A stretch of 64,000 nt of DNA from DASQHY01 sp035602605. GTDB lineage: Bacteria > Acidobacteriota > Terriglobia > Acidiferrales > UBA7541. The stretch is taken from contig DATNLZ010000062.1 of the NCBI GenBank assembly GCA_035602605.1, forward strand, positions 1 to 64,000, written 5' to 3'. This document shows, piece after piece, positions 19,570-27,892 of the stretch. Every line of letters starts with the position of its first letter. Within the stretch, counting starts at the first letter, position 1. The translations under genes and the position numbers were made by a program. The notes beneath the pieces are model-generated. The model did not search any database. It was not told the DNA's origin and saw nothing but the letters and a program-made list of their open reading frames with translations.

Positions 19570-19979
19570 ACACCCATTACGGACCACGCGGCAACTACTT
19601 TCTTGAACTGTCGGATGCTCTTGCTCGGTTGTTAGAATCGTAGCTTCGATGGCCCGGTTTGTGCGCCGGCGCGAGTCATTACGTAACGGATGAACTCGAT
19701 GCGGAGCCGATCACTCGGAGGTCTTCTGCGACGCCGTAATCCATGAAGAGCAGACTAACCTAATTAATTAGCGGTTCTGCGCTTCGCCTGTTGCTGTTCG
19801 CGGGCCTCGGCCTGGAAACGATGAGATCGGCGGTGTCGGAGAGTTTTAGTAGTGCTGGGGCCCTATGTCTTCGGCCTTCGACCATTAACTTGCCCGCACC
19901 CTCGGCTCGAGAGGCTCGGCTCTTGCTTGCTCAGGGAAGCCCAGCATTGAATTCACTGATCCCGGGTCAATGCACGCAG

Positions 19980-20627
19980 CTACCTACCAAACAAGTTGAT
20001 CATCTTTTCTCGCGAATTGTCGATGTGCACCTCCATAGCCCGGCGAGCTTCAGCAGGCTGGTGCGTCTCAAGAGCCTGCAGAATGTCCGCGTGCCCAATC
20101 CAGCCCGGGACAGTTTGGGTACAAAGCGTATCGAGGCGCGTCACGTAGGCAAGTGTCAGGCTGAGTTGGCTCGTTACCCTCTGGTTGCCCGCGAGTTCAG
20201 ATAGCCGCCGGTGGAATTCTCCGTTGGCACGAAGGATGTCTGCCAACTTCGCCACCGGGTTGTTTTCAGGGGCAACGATTGAGCGCAGTTCCGCTATCTG
20301 TTCCGGAGTCACTGTTTGCGCTACCGTTTCCGCCGTGAAACATTCCAGCACCTTGCGGTAGACATACATGTCAATGATGTCACGAGGGGAGATAGGGGTG
20401 ACCAGAAAGCCTTTCCGAGGGATTCGTGACAGCCATTTGTCCTGCATAAGGCGTGTGAAGGCCTCCCGCACGGGAGTGCGGCTAGTTCGACACCTGACTG
20501 CCAGATCGATTTCAGAAAGAAACTCGCCCGGAGGAAGTTTGGCGGTGATGAGCCAATCGCGCAAGATGCAATAGACCCGCTCCACTTCCCCGGATTTGGG
20601 GGTCTTATGTTTAGTCGTAGTTGTCAA
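19980..20627 (-). CDS. GntR-family transcriptional regulator, FCD (FadR/VanR) type
   Basis: 215 aa. The N-terminal winged helix-turn-helix (about 20-80) has the GntR hallmark LPPGEFLSEIDLAVRCRTSRTPVREAFTRL. The C-terminal FCD helical domain (about 85-212) has EFHRRLSELAGN and later His residues (GHADIL, EVHIDN) that usually form a metal-dependent effector site. It overlaps the 3' end of purU by 4 bp (ATGA), so the two are translationally coupled. It probably controls the divergent mgs operon and purU, and perhaps the receptor-2 operon, through GTATACT-type sites. The effector is unknown; an organic acid or amino acid is typical for FCD proteins. Confidence 0.87.
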   Translation of the reverse strand: MTTTTKHKTPKSGEVERVYCILRDWLITAKLPPGEFLSEIDLAVRCRTSRTPVREAFTRLMQDKWLSRIPRKGFLVTPISPRDIIDMYVYRKVLECFTAETVAQTVTPEQIAELRSIVAPENNPVAKLADILRANGEFHRRLSELAGNQRVTSQLSLTLAYVTRLDTLCTQTVPGWIGHADILQALETHQPAEARRAMEVHIDNSREKMINLFGR

Positions 20628-21475
20628 TCGAAGATCACCGTTTTGTTTCCGTAGACGAGGATACGATGAGCGAGGTGCCAGTGTACAGCGCGCGATAGCA
20701 CCACACGTTCAAGATCGCGGCCCTTTTGCACCAGGTCTTGAGCCTGATCGCGGTGCGATATCCGCGTGACGTCCTGCTCAATAATCGGCCCCTCATCGAG
20801 CTCCTCGGTTACGTAATGGCTGGTAGCTCCGATCAGCTTCACTCCACGTTCGAAAGCGGCATGATAAGGCTTTGCTCCCGCAAAAGCCGGAAGAAATGAG
20901 TGGTGGACATTGATGATCCGCCGCGGGTATCGGGCCACGAATTGCGGCGACAACACCTGCATGTAGCGCGCCAAGACAATAAGGTCCACATTGTTCTGCG
21001 CGAGCAACGCGATCTCACACTTCTCCACTTCCAGCTTGTTTTCGGCTGTCATTGGGAAATCATAGAAAGGAATGCCGTAAAAGGCGGCCCGTGGCCTCGC
21101 GTCGGTGTGGTTACTGACAATTAACGCCACTTCGCCTGCCAGCTCCCCGATCTGGTTGCGGTACAACAAATCCACTAGACAATGCTGATAGCGGGAAACA
21201 AAGATAGCGATTCGCGGGCGCCTGGCAGGCCATGCCAGGTGCCAGTGCATCTGGAATTTCTGAGCGATCAAATCAAACTGTTCTCGGAACGTTGGCTCCT
21301 CCAAGTCAAACCCGGCGAGCGACCATTCCACCCGCATAAAGAAATTCCCCACCAAGTTGTCCTGGTGCTGGTCCGCGTGCAAGATATTGCCGCCGTGGTC
21401 GTATAGGAATTGAGCGATCGCGGCCACGATTCCCCGGCGGTCCGGGCAATCCAGCAAAAGAATTCCTGAGTCCAA
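20624..21475 (-). CDS. purU: formyltetrahydrofolate deformylase
   Basis: About 283 aa. The N-terminal ACT-like domain (ILLLDCPDRRGIVAAIAQFLYDHGGNI) is followed by the formyltransferase-fold hydrolase domain. The latter holds LARYMQVLSP, the catalytic Asn/His segment INVHHSFLPAFAGAKPY and an Asp in TEELDEGPIIEQD. It hydrolyses 10-formyl-H4folate to formate plus H4folate. I prefer TTG 21475, with GGAGAG about 9 nt upstream; the open frame reaches a TTG at 21493. It is divergent from mgsA with only 58 bp between starts and coupled to gntR. That placement makes it the likely C1 outlet of the N-methylglutamate pathway rather than a purine-synthesis gene. Confidence 0.9.
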   Translation of the reverse strand: MDSGILLLDCPDRRGIVAAIAQFLYDHGGNILHADQHQDNLVGNFFMRVEWSLAGFDLEEPTFREQFDLIAQKFQMHWHLAWPARRPRIAIFVSRYQHCLVDLLYRNQIGELAGEVALIVSNHTDARPRAAFYGIPFYDFPMTAENKLEVEKCEIALLAQNNVDLIVLARYMQVLSPQFVARYPRRIINVHHSFLPAFAGAKPYHAAFERGVKLIGATSHYVTEELDEGPIIEQDVTRISHRDQAQDLVQKGRDLERVVLSRAVHWHLAHRILVYGNKTVIFD

Positions 21476-21495
21476 GAAAGTGCTTCTCTCCAAAA

Positions 21496-21524
21496 GGATA
21501 CTTGCAGTATACTACGAGGATACT
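21496..21524. promoter_or_regulatory. three 11-bp-phased GGATACT/GTATACT repeats between purU and mgsA
   Basis: Three direct 7-mers start at 21496 (GGATACT), 21507 (GTATACT) and 21518 (GGATACT), exactly 11 bp apart, so they lie on one face of the helix. The central one is part of the palindrome AGTATACT (21506-21513). They fill most of the 58 bp between the divergent purU and mgsA starts and must overlap the promoter or translation-initiation region of at least one of them. The GntR gene next door is the obvious candidate binder. Confidence 0.55.
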
Positions 21525-21533
21525 AAAACGACC

Positions 21534-22439
21534 ATGTGCGGAATTATAGGCTACTTCGACAAAACGGGTGCGAACGAAGGATCCTTGGGCGAAGTCTTGT
21601 TGCGCATGTTGCAAGCCCTGGCTTGCCGTGGACCGGACTCCGCAGGTGTAGCGATGTTCGGAACGCATCGGCCCAACTACTTCGTCGCCCAAGTCAAACT
21701 TGGTGACAACGGCCAGCACGCCGACCGTGCGCGCCAAGTGAATGCTTTGGCCCTGAACTTTGGGGCCCAGGAGTTTTCCCAGAGCGATTCCTATCTGCGC
21801 TTTATGATCCGGGAAGTGGATAACTTGAAGCCGTTTCTCTCCTCTATCGAATCCATCGGCAGGGACGTCGAAGTTGTCAGCGTGGGCCGCCGTCTGGAGA
21901 TCGTCAAGCAAGTTGGCTCTCCTTCTCGTCTGGAACAAGCTTTTAAGATCTCAAAATTCAGTGGTCGCTATGGGATCGGGCATACCCGTCTCTCCACCGA
22001 ATCCGTAGTTGACCTGAGCCACTCGCAACCGTTCTGGGGGCACGGGTATCCGGATCTCGCCATAGTTCATAACGGGCACATTACCAATTACCACCAACTG
22101 CGGCGGCGCTATGAGCAGCGCGGTGTGCGTTTCTACACCGAAAATGACTCCGAGATTGTAGCCATATTCCTGGCGGAGAAGCTGAGACAGGGCGCTGACT
22201 TGCAGGCAGCCTTGGCAGCTATGATCGTGCAGCTCGATGGTTCGTTCAGTTGTCTTGCAGCCACGGACTCCGCGTTTGGTTTCGTAAAAGACGCGTACTC
22301 GTTCAAACCCTTGTTGGTTGCGGAAACTGACAGTTTTGTCGCAGTGGCGACCGAGGAGATCGCGCTCCGCGGAGCAATCCGTGGAGACTACACGGTGCGC
22401 GAAGCGCAGGCCAAGGAAGTGCAGGTATGGCAGAGATAG
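21534..22439 (+). CDS. mgsA: N-methylglutamate synthase subunit A (class II glutamine amidotransferase)
   Basis: 301 aa. ATG 21534 is followed by Cys (MCGIIGYF); Cys2 becomes the N-terminal nucleophile of class II amidotransferases after Met removal. The longer open frame upstream would bury this Cys, so this start is preferred. Other family features are LACRGPDSAGVA, GIGHTRLSTES, VHNGHITNYHQLR and FYTENDSEIVA. In the N-methylglutamate pathway MgsA is the amidotransferase subunit acting on gamma-glutamylmethylamide or glutamine. It overlaps mgsB by 13 bp. GAGGA lies 13 nt upstream of the start, and the phased repeats sit just before it. Confidence 0.88.
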   Translation: MCGIIGYFDKTGANEGSLGEVLLRMLQALACRGPDSAGVAMFGTHRPNYFVAQVKLGDNGQHADRARQVNALALNFGAQEFSQSDSYLRFMIREVDNLKPFLSSIESIGRDVEVVSVGRRLEIVKQVGSPSRLEQAFKISKFSGRYGIGHTRLSTESVVDLSHSQPFWGHGYPDLAIVHNGHITNYHQLRRRYEQRGVRFYTENDSEIVAIFLAEKLRQGADLQAALAAMIVQLDGSFSCLAATDSAFGFVKDAYSFKPLLVAETDSFVAVATEEIALRGAIRGDYTVREAQAKEVQVWQR

Positions 22440-23137
22440 ACGCTACAGGGCGCAGTACCCGCGAGATTAACCTTGCGATCCGCCAGTCCATCGCAGAAGG
22501 CAGTACGAATATTACGGTCGTCAATCCGGGGGCCCGCCACAATCTTGCTGTCGCAATTCTGGAACCTGTGCACATCCGAATTGCCGGCAGCGCGGGCTAC
22601 TACTGCGGTGGGTTGATTGACGGCCCGTCTATTGAAATCGAGGGCAGCGCCGGCTGGGGTCTTGCGGAATCCATGCTGAGTGGCACCCTGCGTGTGCATG
22701 GAAACGCGGGCAGTGGCGCTGCGGCGGCAATCCGCGGTGGAACGGTTGTGATTCGAGGTGATGCAGCCGCCCGGCTCGGGGTTTCGATGAAGGGCGGCTT
22801 GGTGATTGTGGCTGGTAATTGCGGCTATATGGCCGGTTTCATGGCTCAGAAGGGAACGCTGATCGTGTGCGGCGATGCGGGGGACGCTTTTGCCGACTCG
22901 ATGTACGCGACCGTCTGCTATGTCGGGGGGAAAATCAACTCGCTAGGCACGGACGCAGTTGTAAGCACGATGGAAACAGGTGACACCGAACAGGTGGAGC
23001 AGGCGCTGAGCACCTACTTTCCAGCGGACCTGCGCAAGACTAAGCCGGCCGCCGCTAATTTCAAGAAGGTGGTGGCCGGCCGGAAATTGTGGAATTTCGA
23101 TAAGCGCGACTGGCGTATCTGGCAGGAGGCTCTCTAG
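22427..23137 (+). CDS. mgsB: N-methylglutamate synthase subunit B (GXGXG beta-helix)
   Basis: 236 aa. It consists mostly of the glutamate-synthase domain-3 right-handed beta-helix with Gly-rich turns (GSAGYYCGGLIDGP, GNAGSGAAAAIRGGTV, GDAAARLGVSMKGG, GNCGYMAGFMAQKG). It corresponds to GlxC/MgsB, the structural core of the three-part synthase. It overlaps mgsA and is followed after one base by mgsC, so equimolar coupled translation is likely. It could alternatively belong to a Glx-type complex of unknown role, but the flanking genes favour MgsB. Confidence 0.88.
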   Translation: MAEIDATGRSTREINLAIRQSIAEGSTNITVVNPGARHNLAVAILEPVHIRIAGSAGYYCGGLIDGPSIEIEGSAGWGLAESMLSGTLRVHGNAGSGAAAAIRGGTVVIRGDAAARLGVSMKGGLVIVAGNCGYMAGFMAQKGTLIVCGDAGDAFADSMYATVCYVGGKINSLGTDAVVSTMETGDTEQVEQALSTYFPADLRKTKPAAANFKKVVAGRKLWNFDKRDWRIWQEAL

Positions 23138-23138
23138 C

Positions 23139-24446
23139 GTGTCCGAATTGCAGCCAAGCGGAATCTTTGCGCCAAGAGTGATTGAGGAAATTCAGTCTAA
23201 GGCTGAGTCGGGGTTGTACTCCATCCGTGGTTTCGGCACATTACGCGAGCGCCGGTGGGCGACGTTTGATGATCTCACCTTTCTTCCTTGTTCTCTTACG
23301 CGTATCCCCCTCGAAGGCTATCGCGAAAAATGCTCGACCAAAACGGTTCTTGGGACGCGTTTCGCCAAGAAGCCCATAGAGTTGGACATTCCGGTGATGA
23401 TTACGGGAATGAGTTGGGGTGCGCTTTCGTATAACGCAAAGGTTGCCCTTGCCAAGGGCGCAGCGGCGGCCGGTTCCTCGAATACCACTGGTGACGGAGG
23501 CATGCTCCAGGCCGAACGTGAGAACAGCCGGACGCTGGTTTACGAAGTTCTCCCATCGCGTTATGGCATCAATATCCACCACATGAGAATGTCGGACGCA
23601 ATTGAGCTGACGATCGGCCAGGGCGCCAAGCCGGGTACCGGCGGCCTGTTGCTCGGCTCGAAAGTGTCCGAGCGCATCGCCGAGCAGCGGGACTTGCCAA
23701 TTGGCGTCGATCAACGCAGCCCTGCAAGGCACCCGGATTTTCTGGGGCCGGATGACATGATCATCAAGGTTGAAGAACTGCGGGAGGCCACCGACTGGCA
23801 GGTTCCCATCTTCATTAAGATGGGAGCCAGTCGCGTTTACGATGACGTCAAGTTGGCCGCCAAAGCGGGTGCCGACGTAATTGTGGTTGATGGGATGGAA
23901 GGCGGGACGGGAGCTTCGCCGGCAATTTTCCAGGAACATACCGGCATCCCAACACTTGCCGCCGTTTGCGAGGCGCGGGTCGCGCTCGAAGATATCGGGC
24001 TCTACGGCGAGGTGCAGTTGATCATCGCCGGCGGCATTCGGGATGGCGTTGACGCTGCCAAGGCGATGGCTCTCGGCGCTGATGCCGTTTACATCGGAAC
24101 AGCGTCACTCATCGCCCTAAATTGCAATAAGCCAGTCTACCTGGCCGATTATCAGGCGCTCGGTGCCGCGCCATACGCTTGCCATCATTGTCACACCGGG
24201 CGTTGCCCAGTCGGAATCACTACCCAAGATCCAGAGCTGATGAAGCGCCTCGATGTCGAAGAAGGCGCCGAGCGTGTGCGTAATTTTCTGCACGCGATGA
24301 CGTTGGAGATCCAGATGCTTGCGCGTTCTTGCGGAAAGTCCGATGTACATCATCTCGAACCGGAGGACATGGCCGCGCTGACGCTTGAGGCGTCGGCCAC
24401 TTGCAACCTTCCGTTGGCCGGCACGAGAAAGGTGTTTGGCAGGTAA
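23139..24446 (+). CDS. mgsC: N-methylglutamate synthase subunit C (glutamate-synthase FMN domain)
   Basis: 435 aa, starting at GTG with AGGAGG about 11 nt upstream. It is the FMN-binding TIM barrel of glutamate synthase: PVMITGMSWGALSYNAKVALAKGA, NTTGDGGM, IKMGASRVYDDVKLAAKAGADVIVVDGMEGGTGASP and GGIRDGVDAAKAMALGADAV. The segment CHHCHTGRCPVG supplies three Cys (348, 351, 356) for the expected Fe-S cluster. In the pathway it completes the synthase that makes N-methylglutamate. It is far shorter than a full GltB and lacks amidotransferase and GXGXG domains, which are the two separate genes upstream. Confidence 0.9.
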   Translation: MSELQPSGIFAPRVIEEIQSKAESGLYSIRGFGTLRERRWATFDDLTFLPCSLTRIPLEGYREKCSTKTVLGTRFAKKPIELDIPVMITGMSWGALSYNAKVALAKGAAAAGSSNTTGDGGMLQAERENSRTLVYEVLPSRYGINIHHMRMSDAIELTIGQGAKPGTGGLLLGSKVSERIAEQRDLPIGVDQRSPARHPDFLGPDDMIIKVEELREATDWQVPIFIKMGASRVYDDVKLAAKAGADVIVVDGMEGGTGASPAIFQEHTGIPTLAAVCEARVALEDIGLYGEVQLIIAGGIRDGVDAAKAMALGADAVYIGTASLIALNCNKPVYLADYQALGAAPYACHHCHTGRCPVGITTQDPELMKRLDVEEGAERVRNFLHAMTLEIQMLARSCGKSDVHHLEPEDMAALTLEASATCNLPLAGTRKVFGR

Positions 24447-24707
24447 ATGTCTTTTCTGATCCCTTGTCCTAACTGCGGCCGCCGCTCCGTCTACGAGTTC
24501 CGATTCGGCGGCGAGGTGCAGCAGGCTCTCGCGGCTGACGCTTCGGTGGCCGACTGGATAAACTATCGCTTCAATCGCTTAAATGTCGCAGGCATGCAAA
24601 CAGAATGGTGGTTTCATCGTTCAGGCTGCCGGCAGTGGCTGAAGGCCGTGCGAAACACCATATCGAACGAAGTCGTGGAGTCGTTCTTGCCGGGAGAGCG
24701 GGAATAG
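24447..24707 (+). CDS. soxD: sarcosine-oxidase-type delta subunit (N-methylglutamate dehydrogenase subunit)
   Basis: 86 aa. It shows the SoxD zinc-site pattern: CPNCGRR near the N-terminus (Cys7, Cys10), then WWFHRSGCRQWL carrying His and Cys. The ATG follows the mgsC stop directly. The TAG overlaps the next gene's GTG by one base (TAGTG), indicating translational coupling to the alpha subunit. It is the small structural subunit of a heterotetrameric flavoenzyme; here it most likely belongs to N-methylglutamate dehydrogenase. Confidence 0.88.
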   Translation: MSFLIPCPNCGRRSVYEFRFGGEVQQALAADASVADWINYRFNRLNVAGMQTEWWFHRSGCRQWLKAVRNTISNEVVESFLPGERE

Positions 24708-27325
24708 TGAAATTTCATTTTCGAGGCAAGCCGATCGAGGCCAAGCTCGGCGATACGATTGCAGCGGCGCTCTACCGCAATGGGCAGCGTATCTTCAGTC
24801 GTAGCTTTAAGTACCACCGTCCCCGCGGATTGCTGTGCGTCTCAGGAAGGTGTCCTAACTGTTTAATGAATGTCGACGGTGTTCCGAACGTGCGCACTTG
24901 CATTACGCCCGTTCGTGAGGGGATGAGGGTGAAAGCACAAAACGCCTTCCCCTCGCTCGAAACCGATTTTCTGTCGGTCACGCAGCGGTTCGACTGGCTG
25001 ATGCCAGTGGGCTGGTATTACAAAACGTTCACTCATCCGGCAATGTGGCACGCAGCCGAGTCGACCATCCGCAAAGCTGCGGGCCTGGGCGAAGTTCTTC
25101 CTACTCCACGGACAGAATACGAGCACGCTTGGATGCACGCCGATACGGCCGTTATCGGTGGAGGATGGTCGGGAATGCAAGCCGCGCTGGCGGCCGCTGA
25201 CCGCGGCGAGCAAGTCGTACTGGTTGACGACCAAACAGCACTGGGCGGCGAAACCCGATATCGCAAACGCGCAGGCGAGATACCCGCCGGTCTCATCAGA
25301 ACGATTCATGCGGCTGCGAATGTCAAGATTCTTCAGAGTAGTTATTGTTTCGGGCTCTACGAAGGCAACCTGCTCGGGGTTCTCCAACACAGTCCTCATC
25401 CGGGTGCCGCTGAGCGGCTCGTTCACCTGCGGGCGCGCCACACGGTAGTAGCTGCGGGCGCTTATGAAACTCCGCTTCTTTTCCCGAACAATGACCTCTG
25501 TGGTGTGATGCTTTCCACTGGGGTGCAGCGCTTGCTGCGCCTGTATGACATCCCTGCAGGCAAGCGGGCCGTCATCGTAGGAGGTCCTGAGAGAACCGCT
25601 GAAGTGTGCTCGGACTTGCGTGAGGCGGGAATCGACATCATTGGCCTGCTGGATCCCGCCCAAATCGTCGCAGTGATCGGGTCTGGCAGCGTTAGAGGTG
25701 TTCGTACACGCAGCGGAAGTCTTCCGTGCGATTTGGTGGTGGTTTGCGGCCCGCGCATACCCGATGCTGGCCTGGTTGCTCAGGCTGGCGGGAAGATCGA
25801 GTGGAGCGATGCACACCGGGCGTTCTTGCCCAAAGCGTTGCCGACAGATGTTTCGGTGGTTGGCGATGCTGCCGGAGAAACGGTCGGCAATACGAGTGTG
25901 TCCCTTCCCACGAGCAAGCGTGCCTTTGTTTGCCTGTGCACCGACGTATCGAGCAAAGACCTCTGCGATGGCGTTGCCGAGGGATTCGATCAGATCGAGA
26001 CGCTGAAACGCTACACGACCGTAACCATGGGGCCGTGCCAGGGTCGCATGTGTCAATTGTCGGCAATCGAGGTCTGTGCCCATGAGACCGGCCGCTCGGC
26101 TGGGCAAACTGGTGTAACCACTTCCCGTCCCCCGAACCCGGGGGTGACGCTCGGTGTTCTCGCTGGACCACGGCATCACCCCATTCGTCGAACTCCCATG
26201 CACTACGCTCACGAAACCCTAGGTGCGGTGTGGATGGATATGAGCGACTGGAAGCGGCCTCGTTATTACGAGGGTTCCTCCAGTGCCGGCGAAAAAGAAT
26301 GCGTTTTGCGCGAATACCGCGCTGTCCGGGAGTCGGTTGGGCTGATCGACGTTAGCACTCTAGGCAAACTCGACGTCCGGGGGCATGACAGCGGCAAGCT
26401 TCTCGACAAGGTATATACGCACCGCTTCTCCGACCTTCGGCCCGGACGCGTACGTTATGCCCTGATGTGCGACGACGGCGGAATCGTGTTGGATGATGGC
26501 ACCATTTCGCGGCTGGGCGACGATCGTTATTTTGTGACGACCACGAGCGGCAACCTCGATTTTGTCCATCAATGGCTCGACTGGCACCTCATCGGCACAG
26601 GCTGGGATGTACATATCGTCAACGTAACTGCGGGTTACGGAGCAATGAATCTTGCCGGGCCAAAGAGCCGCGACGTACTAGGCAAGCTGACCGACTGCGA
26701 CCTGAGTTCTCACGCGTTTCCCTACATGGCGTGTCGCGAAGCCCAGGTCAACCGCATTCCTGTGGTTCTGCTGCGTATCGGATTTGTGGGTGAGACCGGG
26801 TGGGAAATACACTGCCCGGCCGAGGCCGCGGAGGAGTTATGGCAAGTCTTGATGGAAGAAGGCCGCGAATTTGGCATTCGTCCTTTTGGCGTGGAGGCCC
26901 AGCGCTTGCTTCGCCTCGAAAAGCGTCACATCATTGTCGGTGTCGACACCGATGCTCTCACCAACCCGTATGAGGCTGATATGGGCTGGGCAGTCAAACT
27001 CGAGAAAGATAGTTTCGTGGGTAAGGTTTTGCTTTCCCACGCGGGCAAAGAACAGTCCCGCGAACGCCTGATTGGTTTTGTCTTGCAAGGACCAGGCGTG
27101 CCCCCCGATGGCGCGGCGGTCGTAGTGGACGGCCGACCCGCTGGTCGCGTCACGAGCTCTCGTTACTCGCCTGCCAAAATGGCGGGAGTTGGTCTCGCAT
27201 GGGTGCAGGTATCGAAAGCTTGTGAAGGAGCGTCGATAGAGGTTCGAATCGACGGAAAACTGGTCCAGGCCACGGTAACCATGCGGCCTTTTTACGATCC
27301 GGAGGGTGCGCGGCTTCGCCAATAA
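24707..27325 (+). CDS. soxA: sarcosine-oxidase-type alpha subunit (N-methylglutamate dehydrogenase subunit)
   Basis: 872 aa from GTG 24707, which overlaps the soxD stop by one base and has GGAGAG upstream; the longer open frame runs over soxD. Domains: an N-terminal Fer2_4-like fold with Cys44, 49, 52 and 65 in a [2Fe-2S] pattern; a nucleotide-binding module with GGGWSG (151-156); a second Cys-rich segment (about 407-449: VCLC, DLC, GPCQGRMC) like the BFD-type module; and a C-terminal GcvT-like folate domain (about 500-870). The last would accept the methylene group on H4folate. Expected reaction: N-methylglutamate to glutamate plus methylene-H4folate. Sarcosine or another N-methyl amino acid remains a possible substrate. 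Confidence 0.9.
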   Translation: MKFHFRGKPIEAKLGDTIAAALYRNGQRIFSRSFKYHRPRGLLCVSGRCPNCLMNVDGVPNVRTCITPVREGMRVKAQNAFPSLETDFLSVTQRFDWLMPVGWYYKTFTHPAMWHAAESTIRKAAGLGEVLPTPRTEYEHAWMHADTAVIGGGWSGMQAALAAADRGEQVVLVDDQTALGGETRYRKRAGEIPAGLIRTIHAAANVKILQSSYCFGLYEGNLLGVLQHSPHPGAAERLVHLRARHTVVAAGAYETPLLFPNNDLCGVMLSTGVQRLLRLYDIPAGKRAVIVGGPERTAEVCSDLREAGIDIIGLLDPAQIVAVIGSGSVRGVRTRSGSLPCDLVVVCGPRIPDAGLVAQAGGKIEWSDAHRAFLPKALPTDVSVVGDAAGETVGNTSVSLPTSKRAFVCLCTDVSSKDLCDGVAEGFDQIETLKRYTTVTMGPCQGRMCQLSAIEVCAHETGRSAGQTGVTTSRPPNPGVTLGVLAGPRHHPIRRTPMHYAHETLGAVWMDMSDWKRPRYYEGSSSAGEKECVLREYRAVRESVGLIDVSTLGKLDVRGHDSGKLLDKVYTHRFSDLRPGRVRYALMCDDGGIVLDDGTISRLGDDRYFVTTTSGNLDFVHQWLDWHLIGTGWDVHIVNVTAGYGAMNLAGPKSRDVLGKLTDCDLSSHAFPYMACREAQVNRIPVVLLRIGFVGETGWEIHCPAEAAEELWQVLMEEGREFGIRPFGVEAQRLLRLEKRHIIVGVDTDALTNPYEADMGWAVKLEKDSFVGKVLLSHAGKEQSRERLIGFVLQGPGVPPDGAAVVVDGRPAGRVTSSRYSPAKMAGVGLAWVQVSKACEGASIEVRIDGKLVQATVTMRPFYDPEGARLRQ

Positions 27326-27328
27326 AAC

Positions 27329-27889
27329 ATGAAGCGTTCTGCACTCTTTCATCTGCATCAGCGCGCCGGCGCCACGTTTGTCGAGTACCACGGCTGGGAG
27401 TTGCCGGCTTTCTTCGCATCGCCACAACAGGAGCGCTCCCAGGTACGTGAGAGCGTGGGTCTTGCTGACCTTAGCCATCTGGCAAAGTTCGACTTGAAGG
27501 TAAAGCCCGAGGGACATTGCTGGAGTTTAGGCGCGGACCACTATCTGGTGATAACCGAACCACGCCTCGATCCGCCTCCGGGAGCGACCGATGTCACCAG
27601 CGTGTACACAAGCTTTCGTCTGGCTGGTCCCCGAACCAGGGACGTGCTCAACAAGCTGACGTCGTTGAATGTTGCCGACGCTGCGCTTCCAAATCGGTCC
27701 TGCGCTCAAAGCAGTCTTGCCCATGTGCACACGATTGTGCTGCGCGAGGACATGGGATCGATTCCCGCGTTTCATCTTTTGGTCAGCCGGGAATACGGCG
27801 AATCGGTATGGGAAGCGATCGTCCATGCCGGTAATGAGTTTCATCTTTGCCCCCTTGGGTTGGAGGCCGTCCAATTGTTCCGAGATTGA
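27329..27889 (+). CDS. soxG: sarcosine-oxidase-type gamma subunit (GcvT-like)
   Basis: 186 aa. The N-terminus (GATFVEYHGWELPAFFASPQQE, ESVGLADLSHLAKFDL) resembles the start of GcvT/folate-binding YgfZ-like folds, and the rest fits SoxG (VTSVYTSFRLAGPRTRDVLNKLTSLNV). It starts 3 bp after soxA and ends 3 bp before soxB. SoxG is the third folate-fold subunit of the complex. It is the most divergent of the four subunits here, so the assignment leans on position as well as motifs. Confidence 0.82.
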   Translation: MKRSALFHLHQRAGATFVEYHGWELPAFFASPQQERSQVRESVGLADLSHLAKFDLKVKPEGHCWSLGADHYLVITEPRLDPPPGATDVTSVYTSFRLAGPRTRDVLNKLTSLNVADAALPNRSCAQSSLAHVHTIVLREDMGSIPAFHLLVSREYGESVWEAIVHAGNEFHLCPLGLEAVQLFRD

Positions 27890-27892
27890 GCT

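Larger units (their letters stand above)
19400..19979. other. intergenic region between gntR and receptor 2
   Basis: About 580 bp. The part nearest receptor 2 holds its ribosome-binding site and the palindromes described separately. From about 19575 to 19979 I see no recognisable gene; an open plus-strand frame through this part (19791-20204) overlaps the antisense of gntR and has no family character. Confidence 0.4.

Noticed and set aside
21480..21533. 18-codon extension of mgsA
   Set aside because: It would place residues before the catalytic Cys2 and runs through the phased repeats; class II amidotransferases without a propeptide start at Met-Cys.
21534..24446. Ordinary assimilatory glutamate synthase
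   Set aside because: The amidotransferase, GXGXG and FMN domains are three small separate genes next to sarcosine-oxidase subunits and a GmaS homologue, which is the N-methylglutamate arrangement.
24605..24706. N-terminal extension of soxA over soxD
   Set aside because: The extension overlaps the conserved SoxD coding sequence in another frame; GTG 24707 overlaps the soxD stop and gives the standard Fer2-like start.
24863..26212. A 449-codon open frame antisense to soxA
   Set aside because: It lies wholly opposite a clearly conserved gene, has Arg/His/Pro-rich composition without family features, and is a typical shadow of GC-biased codons.
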